Source of the DNA: JAFDVL01 sp043736395
Lineage (GTDB): Bacteria; Acidobacteriota; Blastocatellia; RBC074
Assembly (NCBI GenBank): GCA_043736395.1
Contig: JAYTCQ010000259.1
Span: 1 to 15,002, forward strand
Reading direction: 5' to 3'
DNA: 15,002 nt
The position numbers and the translations under genes are program-made. Positions 1 to 8,200 of this stretch are shown here, in pieces; the first letter of the stretch is position 1, and each line of letters starts with the position of its first letter. The notes beneath the pieces were generated by a model. That model searched no databases. It saw only the letters and a program-made list of their open reading frames with translations, and was not told the origin of the DNA.

Positions 1-556
1 CCTGAAGTGATTCAATTATAAATTTGGTTTTGACGGATTCTTCTTGTGACGCTTCATAGAGCTTATCGCCAGTGATAATACTTAGTGGGCTTGGGAGATA
101 TAAATCTGCATCATTTAACATTGCAGCCAGTAATAGCCTGTTAGAGTGAGCAGCACCTGATAAAGAAAAGGATTCCAACATTTGTGCAGCTGAGACGTTA
201 TTGTGCCCTTTCATTCCTAAGTTCTCGGCGATTACTTGAAGATCTCGATTCCATCGAATAATTGGACGACCAAATAGATCGGCAGAATTCTCACAATAGA
301 CTAAAGGAGCCGATCCAAGATTTTTTGTAAGAAATAATTCGTTAAGTAAAGACTGCAACATAAAAGTACGGCGTCTCAGGTCATTATAATCAGCTTTAGC
401 ATTATCAACTGCTGTAGAAAATTTATCAGCCTTACCTTCGGTGATTTTGTCTTGGATTGTCTTGCAAAAACTTTCATAAATTTCTTTATTAGGGAAAATT
501 TTTGAGAATTCTTCATTTTCAAATAAGCTCTTTTGAAAATAATTTGGCTCGTTCAT
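1..556 (-). CDS. Unrecognised protein, C-terminal part running off the window edge
   Basis: An uninterrupted minus-strand frame of about 185 codons runs from an ATG at 556 to the window edge with no stop, so the gene continues outside. The product starts MNEPNYFQKSLFENEEF and looks soluble, mixed and helical, with no signal peptide, membrane segment or motif I can name. Its ATG overlaps the TGA of the 105-codon frame upstream (bases 556-553 read ATGA). That arrangement is typical of translationally coupled genes, but a Shine-Dalgarno sequence is not evident. The frame also stays open upstream of this ATG: the codons just before it read YNIVSDP and would continue the upstream protein naturally if two bases were removed from a TATATA run. 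I therefore suspect this is the C-terminal part of the same protein rather than an independent gene. Base composition is AT-rich (20 G/C of 60 at 421-480). Function is unknown. Confidence 0.6.
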   Translation of the reverse strand, partial: MNEPNYFQKSLFENEEFSKIFPNKEIYESFCKTIQDKITEGKADKFSTAVDNAKADYNDLRRRTFMLQSLLNELFLTKNLGSAPLVYCENSADLFGRPIIRWNRDLQVIAENLGMKGHNNVSAAQMLESFSLSGAAHSNRLLLAAMLNDADLYLPSPLSIITGDKLYEASQEESVKTKFIIESLQ

Positions 557-870
557 TGGGTCAGAAACAATGTTATATAAATTATTCCCTCAGGAGTGAC
601 TAGTGGCATTGTGGAAAATGCAAAGTTATAAAACCTCACAACATCATCATTAATTAAAGATTGGAGGAGATCGAGTAAGTCTCTCTTAATAAACCAAGAA
701 ACGAAGGTACTGAGTGTTTGTAAGTTATCAACCTGAATCCATACTTGCTCATAATAAACCAGAGCTTCTGAAAAGAGGCCAATATCAACATCCACCTCAC
801 GCTCTACTAATTCGGGAGAGGCATACCACCATGTGTGCAGGGGAACAATAGTTTTTGTATGATCTGACAT
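553..870 (-). CDS. Unrecognised 105-residue protein, probably the N-terminal part of a frameshifted gene
   Basis: An ATG at 870 opens a 105-codon frame ending in TGA at 553-555. An in-frame TAA three codons upstream limits the start. No clear ribosome binding site is visible. The protein begins MSDHTKTIVPLHTWWY and contains a stretch rich in aromatic and acidic residues (SEALVYYEQVWIQVDN), then DLLDLLQSLINDD and FYNFAFSTMPLVTPEG. It has no signal peptide or convincing membrane helix. I do not recognise the family. The last residues (ITLFLTQ) look like an out-of-frame tail. Removing one TA/AT dinucleotide from the TATATA near 577-583 would join it in frame to the downstream open frame, giving a protein of at least 290 residues. 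It lies 59 bases after the AAA+ ATPase gene in the same direction, so the two may be co-transcribed. GC is low (18 of 60 at 601-660). Confidence 0.6.
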   Translation of the reverse strand: MSDHTKTIVPLHTWWYASPELVEREVDVDIGLFSEALVYYEQVWIQVDNLQTLSTFVSWFIKRDLLDLLQSLINDDVVRFYNFAFSTMPLVTPEGIIYITLFLTQ

Positions 871-929
871 AAAACATTATGGCACATTTATTTTCTATAG
901 TTTGGCAAAATAGATATACAAATTACGTC

Positions 930-2111
930 TCAGGTAAGTATTATTTTATTATTTACTCCATCTGAAATGTAATGAATCCACATCCCAAAAAACGGGTCTT
1001 CAAATCGCCATCTTACCTGATTCGGTTTTTCTTCCGTAAATAAAATTCCCTTGTCACGCAACGCTTCCAGATTTTTTTGAATGGTTGTAACGGCTAAGCC
1101 TGTCCGCTTTGATACGCGCTTTGTCATTAACCCCGTACCTTCTTCCGCGCGGATTTGCAGCAAAGTTTTTTGCTGGTTCGCGGTCAGCTGATTCCACGTA
1201 TTTGTGTAGAGCGGATTGTTTTGCTCAATCAATTTTTGACAAGCGTTCGTGATAATTTCTGGCGTCAGTTTTTTGAGATTTTGTCCCGTCATCATTGACC
1301 AGATCGTAGACGCTAACCGCTGAATATCGTATGGAACATCTTCTGCGGCATCCAGCAAAATGGTCAGTGTTTCTTCCGTAGCCGTAATTTTCCCTTTGGC
1401 AAATTGTTCCTGCAACCACGGCAAAAATTCTGCTCGCGGGACGATCCCCAAAAAGCGGCGCGAACCTAAACGATAAAATGGACGCGCATGATCGTTCACC
1501 ATTTCTGCCATCATTCGAGTTTTAGAACCAGCGAAAACGTAGGCAACTTTGCGATGTTCCTGCACGGCGGCGCGAAGCTGTCGCTCTGCGGTATCACCAC
1601 CCAGTTCAATGACGTGCTGAAATTCATCAAGGATTATTCCAACGGGTTGTTTATTTTTTTTAGCTAACGCTTCGATGCCATGCAGCGCATCCACAAGCAA
1701 TGGAATTTGCGCTGCATCTTTTTCTTCGCTGACGCCAATCGAAGCCGAGACGGTTTGCTCTAACAAATTCACGCTGAATTCCGGTTTCAGCTGCGTGAAT
1801 AATTCCTTAATAGATTTTGCGGCTTTGGTGGTCGGGCTAATGAGTGCAGCCGTCGCGTCCCGAAAAATTCTCTCAGTTAAATCGCGCAAGGTTGGAAAGG
1901 CTTCGCAGTTATAGCGGAAGACAATTGCCCCCTGTTCACGAGCCACCTGACTTGCTGCGTGCAAAATCGAAGTTTTGCCGTAACGACGTGGGCCGATGAG
2001 AAATAATTTTTCACCTGTGCGGATTGTTTCGACGACTTGCTGAAGCTCTTCCTGACGATCAACTAATTCATCTTGTGATAATTCACCGCCAAAACGAAAA
2101 GGATTTTCCAT
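930..2111 (-). CDS. AAA+ family ATPase (ATPase_2 / COG1672-like) with C-terminal winged helix
   Basis: A 393-residue P-loop ATPase of the archaeal-type AAA family (ATPase_2). It opens with the family's usual start, NPFRFGGELSQDELVDRQEEL. Walker A is at residues 40-48 (GPRRYGKTS). Walker B is at 159-163 (IILDE; D162 and E163), and a sensor-1-like strand follows (VAYVFAGSKTRMM). From about residue 305 a winged-helix region is suggested by LTANQQKTLLQIRAEEG and TGLAVTTIQKNLEAL, ending in the RWRFEDPFFGMW segment common in this family. Such proteins bind ATP, and many pair an ATPase with a DNA-binding wing, but their cellular roles are mostly unknown. The ATG at 2111 is supported by a GGAGA about ten bases upstream. 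An inverted repeat in the leader may be an operator. The unrecognised AT-rich locus lies 59 bases downstream on the same strand. The family call is firm; the role is not known. Confidence 0.9.
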   Translation of the reverse strand: MENPFRFGGELSQDELVDRQEELQQVVETIRTGEKLFLIGPRRYGKTSILHAASQVAREQGAIVFRYNCEAFPTLRDLTERIFRDATAALISPTTKAAKSIKELFTQLKPEFSVNLLEQTVSASIGVSEEKDAAQIPLLVDALHGIEALAKKNKQPVGIILDEFQHVIELGGDTAERQLRAAVQEHRKVAYVFAGSKTRMMAEMVNDHARPFYRLGSRRFLGIVPRAEFLPWLQEQFAKGKITATEETLTILLDAAEDVPYDIQRLASTIWSMMTGQNLKKLTPEIITNACQKLIEQNNPLYTNTWNQLTANQQKTLLQIRAEEGTGLMTKRVSKRTGLAVTTIQKNLEALRDKGILFTEEKPNQVRWRFEDPFFGMWIHYISDGVNNKIILT

Positions 2112-2168
2112 ACGCTTTTTTCTCCATAAAAACTATACGCTAAAAAGTATAGGAAAAAAAGGCGTATA
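2112..2168 (-). promoter_or_regulatory. Leader of the AAA+ ATPase gene with nested inverted repeats and a Shine-Dalgarno site
   Basis: On the coding strand the leader holds TATACT and TATAGT boxes that could serve as -10 elements, with no good -35. Two nested dyads are visible: CTATAC (2133-2138) pairs with GTATAG (2147-2152) around an 8-base spacer, and TATACGC (2134-2140) pairs with GCGTATA (2162-2168). A further ATACGC occurs at 2110-2115 across the start codon. Repeated CGTATA half-sites over a -10 region suggest an operator, possibly for autoregulation through the ATPase's winged helix. That is inference. GGAGA about ten bases before the ATG is the ribosome binding site. Confidence 0.4.
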
Positions 2169-2276
2169 AAAGGTACGATAGGCGTCCCCGCCTGTCGACC
2201 GTGGCGAGCAAATTATCTGCGATGAAAATTATAGCACTCAACACTAACGACAGGCGGGGACGCCTATCGTACCTTT
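2169..2276. repeat. Palindromic intergenic element 1 (29-bp perfect inverted repeat), likely terminator
   Basis: The arms at 2169-2197 and 2248-2276 are perfect reverse complements over 29 bases, separated by 50 bases. Each arm is itself a small hairpin (AGGCG-TCCC-CGCCT at 2180-2193). The right arm overlaps the first two bases of the TAA stop (2275-2277) of the large TamB-Omp85 gene. Read in that gene's direction, the second arm is followed by TTTT and soon by T7, so the structure could end its transcript. The left arm recurs at 9052-9079, and part of the spacer (2199-2228) recurs in inverted orientation at 9097-9126 with 27 of 30 bases the same. No target-site duplication is visible at the edges and no transposase is encoded. 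A REP- or MITE-like non-coding element is the best description. Confidence 0.85.
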
Positions 2277-5200
2277 AGAACGACTGACCGAAGCGTATGT
2301 GAATGATTCCTTGTCGTTGTCGCAGCACGCCTCCGGTGGCGGTCACGAACGAAGGCGGGTTCAGCAAATATCCGTAATCAACGCCAATTGGCCCAACTGG
2401 TGTATTAAAGCGCAGGCCGACTCCTACTGTATTTGTCATGCCGCTAAATTTAAAATCGCCAACTTTTCGAAAGACGTTTCCGACATCGTAAAAAGGCACC
2501 AGCGTGAAGCTTTTTGATAATGGATAGCGCAGTTCAAAATTGAATACTGCCAAAGCATCGCCGCCAATTGGAACCAACGTAGGTAATTCGTTAGCATTGC
2601 GTGGTTCTAGAATTCCTTGCGGCCCGGCTTGCTCAAATTGAAAACCGCGCAGTGTCGTGGCTCCGCCTGAAAAGAAGCGTTCGCTGATGGGCAGACGTTG
2701 TTCCGGCTCCGTAATTTTTCCGTCTCCGTCGCGATCAGAAATTTTAAATGAGGCCGCTAAGCCAACTCGCGAAGAAAAAGCAAAAACAGAATTCTTCACA
2801 AGTGGCAATGAAGACGGTAGTTTCCGGTAAAATTGATAATTGCTATAAAATTTATTGAATGATTCGTTGCCCCCAAAAACTTTCGCAGCCAGCGAATGAT
2901 CCGCGCTGAATAATTGTCCTTTCGTCGGATTAATTGCACTGTCGCGGGTGTCACGCGAAAAACCGGCGGAGAAAAATCCTAAGCGAATCGCCTTTTCATT
3001 GCGCGTCACTTCGAGGCTTGGAATATTTTGCAGGTTGAATAATTTGGCGGTTTCAAAATTATAGCGGAAGCGAATTGACGTCTGATCATTCAACTTTCTT
3101 TCGGCTTGTAAGTAAGAAGCAAAGCGATTAATTCCAAAGGTCGTACCGCTTGTCTGATTATTTTTATTATCAACTGTCTTACGAATAAAACCTCTGAGAT
3201 CGGCATTACGATTATAAAATGCCGAAGCTGTGGTTGACCATTTGCTGCCCAAAAAACGTAAATCCGTGTATTGCAATTGCGCCAATTGTTCCCGCCGACT
3301 GATGCGTAATTTCAGGCTGGCGGCGTTCACTCGACCGAACAAATTTGTATGGGTTAATTGCGCCAAAGCCCGCGGCCCTTCGTCGGTTGAATAACCTAAT
3401 CCGTAAACGAGTAGCAATGGTTTGGCTTCAGTGAAATTGACTTCGACGCGCCGATCCGAATTTGCAGCTCCGGTGGTAGCAACCTGACGAATGTCGACTT
3501 CGCTGAAAGCTCCCGTGGCGTATAAATCACGCTGTGTACGGCGCAGCGATTGGGAGGTTAAGACATCGCCGGTTTTGAAATCTAAAAAACGGCGGACAGC
3601 TTCCGTCCGCGAAATATTCAATCCATTCAGCGCAATTTCTCCGACGACTACGCGCGGCCCTTCTGAAATTTCGTACATCAATTGCACTTGATCATTCGGT
3701 AAATCTGTCAGCGCGATAGTGGTTTTCGATTCCAGATAACCCCGCTGCGTATAGAGTTGGCGAATCTGTGTCGCACCGGCGCGAATGTCCGTTGGCGAAA
3801 ATGTGGTGCCTTGTTTTTGCGGGATCGCCCTCGATAATTCAGTTGACGTGAGCACCGTATTTCCCTTGAATTCAATTTGCGTCACGGAGGAACGGGGGCC
3901 TTCTGTCACATTAAAAATGATGACCAGATCATTCGTTTCGGGATTAATCGCACGTCGCGCTTCGACGCGTGCGGAACGAAATCCCAAATCAATCAGGCGT
4001 CGCCGAATAATTTCAGAATCATTTCGCAGACGGTCATTGCTGGTGATGCCACGCGCTAATCCACCAATGATCGGTAAGGTTTTCAAATACGGAACATTCC
4101 CGAATAAACTGCTGGATTGTGATTGTAATTCTCCACTCACATCTCCAATGCCAATTTCTTCAGTTCCCGTCAGGCGAATGGTAGACAATTCATAACGATC
4201 TCCCGGCACTACATCGTAGGCGATACCGAGGTCAGGCCCCACGCAATTTTCCGGCTGACAACGCGAAGTAACTTCCGCAAAAAAATACCCCTGCTCCTGC
4301 AAATAATTCGTGAGATTTCGCTCGCCCAAACGGGTCAGCGCACGGCTGTAACCTTCACGAATTACCGGCAGCAATTCTGGTAATTGTTTTTCACTAATTT
4401 TAATTTCTTCCGGTTTGTTAAGGGTAACCGCAGCACTCGGTAACTTGCGCGGCGTAATATTTGGCTTGATGATCGCCGGACGATCAGCCGCTGCTTTGAG
4501 AATGGCTTTGTCAGCGCCTAACGCGAATCGTTTGCGGCCTCGAATTTCTATCGTGAAATCGTTCCCGTTGACGCCTTGACTGGTGGAGCTGCCACCTTGC
4601 GTAAATGAAGCCAGCGCCGAAAACTTGCTAGTTAAATTGTATTCCAATAATGCCGTTTGATCCTGCTCTGCGGCTAAATTTGTCGAGTAGGTAAATGACA
4701 AACCCTGCGCGATTTGTCGCCCGATAGTTAACCGCGCCGCCGGATTTGCGTTTGGTCGTAAGACCGGATCAATCTGAAATAAATTCAGCCCTAACAATTT
4801 TTCAGTTTCACCCTGAAGCGGCTTGGAAATAAATTCCTGGGCGAGCAAAGAAGCTGCCGAACCGACGCCGGAACGCACCAAATCATTACTGGTTAACGCG
4901 CCTGTTTCCGTCCGTCCGGTGGTGACGAGCGATAGAATTTCCGCCCGCGCTAATTGCGGTTCTGAAGTTAGTGTGACATCCAAATTATCAATCGGGCCGG
5001 TGAATCCAAGTGACACCTGAAAACCACTGACAGTGCCTTCAGCTAATAAATTTATAGTCGGGGAAGCTCCGGCTCCGCCGCCTAAATCCAGCGTTCCCGC
5101 GGTGATATCATACCGTTGTTTGCGAAAGGTGATCGTGCCGCCTTCAAAGGAAATTCGTCCGGTCGGGTCTGGTTCATCAAGCGTTCCACCGATCGTTAAG

Positions 5201-8200
5201 ACAGCGGATGCTACGGTGTTCACCTGTTCATTACGAATCAAAATAGCGTCGCGCGCATCTACTTTAATATTCAAATTCATGGGTGGGAAAAATGAATTTG
5301 CCCCACCTGCATTGGTGCTGGTCAGATCACCACCGAAGCCACCAAAATTAATTGAGCCTGAACTTCCTAAGGCGCTGTCGATACCAAAATTTCTGGTGTA
5401 TTCGACTAACGGTAAATTGACATTTCCACTGAGAGTTTGCGAGTCGGGAGTGCCATTTAATACAAGCGTAGCATTCGCATTGGCCCGCGCTCCGGCGTAG
5501 AGAATGTTCACATCACGCGCACTGGCATCAAATTGCCAGGCGCTGGGACGCAATCCATTAAGAGTCGCGTTGCCTTTAATTTCTAAAGTTCCATCGTTCG
5601 CATTGGCGGTGAAATTTTCGAGCGTGACGCGATTGCTGGCAAACACGACGCGTCCATTGCCTCCTTCAAAATTAACGGGAGAATCGAGCGCGGTGAATGA
5701 AAGATTTTGCAACGTCGCCTGTCCGGTTAAGTTGGGCTGATTTGTCGTACCGCCAATCCTCGCATCAATCACAATTAAGCCATCGGCAAAGTAATCCGGA
5801 TTGAGGCGAAAATCGCTGAGGTTCACTCGTCCATCTAACACAAAACTCATCGCTGCTTCACCCTTTAATCCGATGGTTCCACCCAATGTCAAATTCGTTC
5901 CAGTGCCCGTAATTTGGGTGGGTTGTAATCTGAGCTGTGAATCTTCCAGCACTACGATGAGCGGCGTCGCGATATTGATTGGATTGCCTGAAACGTTTAA
6001 TTCGACTTTATTCAGCGTCAGATCACCGCGTAATCTATCCAGAGAAAATTCGTCTTTGGCATCAAATAACGGGCCGCTGACACGCAGCATACCAGTCACA
6101 TTTCCCGCTATCGAATCCGCTACATCCGGCGCAAAAATTTTCAGGAATGGGATCAGTTCGAAATTATTTAAATCTGAAGTAATTTGAATCGGACGTCCCG
6201 GTTGTCGCAACTCAATGCTCGCCGTGAAGGGTTGCGTATTGCCGGTAATATTTGTCGTTAGTTGCGCCTCAATCCTGCCGTTCGTGGCAGTGCGGGCAGT
6301 TAATTCCAAAGCTCCCGTCTCGCGCCCGTTCACTGTCATTTGATTGCTTTTGGCAGTCAGTTCAACTTGTAATTGATCCAAATCATCCGACTTTCCGCTC
6401 GCCTTGAAAGTCGCGTTGGCTGTACCTGTGACAGTTGTATCTTTCACCTCAAACGCTTCAATTAAATTGGCGAGGCTAATTTGATCGGCTTGTCCCGCGA
6501 CCTGAAAATTTTTGGTCTTGAAATTATAATCGCCACTGGCGCTGATTTTCCCCTGTGCCAAACGTAACTCGACACGTTCCATACGCGCCGTTTGAGAATC
6601 GAAAATAATTCTGGCTGTCGCCTGTTCCGCGACTTGTCCGGCTACGGTTCCGTTTTGCAGATTGGCTGTGACTGCGCCTTCTGGAGAGGCAGGTAATCCG
6701 GTTAATTGCGCTTCGCCGGTCAATTCACCGGTCAATAATTTTGGATCAAATTTGACTCCTGAGACTTTGAAAAGTTCTTCAAGATTGATTCGTGTAAATG
6801 TACCGTTGAGAGTTCCGCTGGTGGCAGTAGAGGCGCGTGGAGCGACATAGCTTAGATTTACCGTCCCTCCATTTTTAGCTGTGAGCACGGCATCTTCGAA
6901 CCGTATTTCTGTTGGCGAAAATAATAATTGTCCACTTAAACTGCCAATTTGTTCATTCTGTAATCCAAAGTTTGCGGCTTGCAAATTTCCTGCGATAGCG
7001 GGATTCGCCAACTCTCCCGTGAGTGTTCCCGTAAAATTAAAATCACCGTACAGCGTCGGTTTATATTCGTTGATGATCGCTTGCAATGGTTCTACCGCGC
7101 CAGCAATAGTTAATAATTGTTCCGCATTCGTGGAAGCCAAAGTCAGATTTAAATTCGATTGTCCGTTTTGCGCGAGTGCCCCCTGCGCAGTGATTGTGGT
7201 TGCATCAGTGTTTAATTGCAATTGGCTGAAATTGAAATTTCCGTGCTGGACTTGCGCTACGACATCGCCGTTGACGGGAATATCTCCGGCGGGGATTTTC
7301 GTCGTTTGACCGGTGAAATGCGCGCTCACATTGCCGCTAAAAATTTTTGCATTCAACCCCGGCCAGTTAATGTCAGTAGTGCCGTCAATCGTTCCGGCTA
7401 AGGGCACATTTTTGACGGCGAAAGTATTGACAACTTCTTTGGTTTGCAAGCTTGCAAAATTTGCTTTGAGATTAGAAGCGCCACCCTTGTAATTCACCGC
7501 GACCGTTCCATTCACAGCACCGCCGAAAATTGTAGTTTTAAAATTCCCCAGCGAAAAAATTGCCGGTGTCAGCACCAGTTTTCCGGTCGTAGCGCCCACC
7601 TTAATATTTTGCGCTGAGGCATTACTCATACGAGCATCGCTTTCCAACTGAACTGCGCCATTTGAAATTTTAGCCGTCAAATTTTGCAAGTTCAGCCCAT
7701 TCACTTCGGCGGGTGTCGTGGGCAGCTTTAGCTGACTAAGATTCGCTTGTCTGGCATCAATGCGAGTACTGTTATTACTGGTGTTGATCGTAATCTGCGC
7801 GTTTGGAACGGAAAGTGATGTTGCCTGAAATTCACGTCCGGTAATATTTCTGGTCGTGAGATTTTGTGCCGTCAGCAAGAAAGAATTTTCTTTCGGCGTC
7901 AGTTGAAATTTTTGAATTTGCGCGGCTCGAAAGTGTAATCCCGCAGCGGTGAAATCTGGTGATTGCGCTTGCCCCGCGACCTGATAATTCGCGCCTTCTC
8001 CAGTGATTTGTCCGGTGAAATCAGCCGTCCCATTTATTTTTGTCGCAGGCGCGACCACGCGAGTCAATTCATCTAATTCGACATTCATTTTAGTGTCGAA
8101 TTGATAGCGTAAAGCCTGCCAGTCTTCAATTTTTCCGTTCGCCGTAATGGTGCCTAACGGCGAATGCAACACGGCTTGTTCAATCGTCGCGCCCGCGTCC

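Noticed and set aside
553..600. Programmed -1 frameshift joining the two AT-rich frames
   Set aside because: The bases before the stop (TTTATATAACATTGTTTCTG) hold no X-XXY-YYZ slippery site in the needed phase; a TA-repeat length change explains the break better.
2169..2276. Insertion sequence or MITE with target-site duplication
   Set aside because: No matching short direct repeats flank the arms of element 1, 2 or 3 and no transposase fragment is present, so I call them palindromic repeat elements only.
2299..7401. Many plus-strand open frames of 60-155 codons inside the TamB-Omp85 gene
   Set aside because: They lie antisense to a 2212-codon gene with clear domains throughout, have no ribosome sites or recognisable families, and are serine/proline/arginine-rich as expected of antisense shadows.
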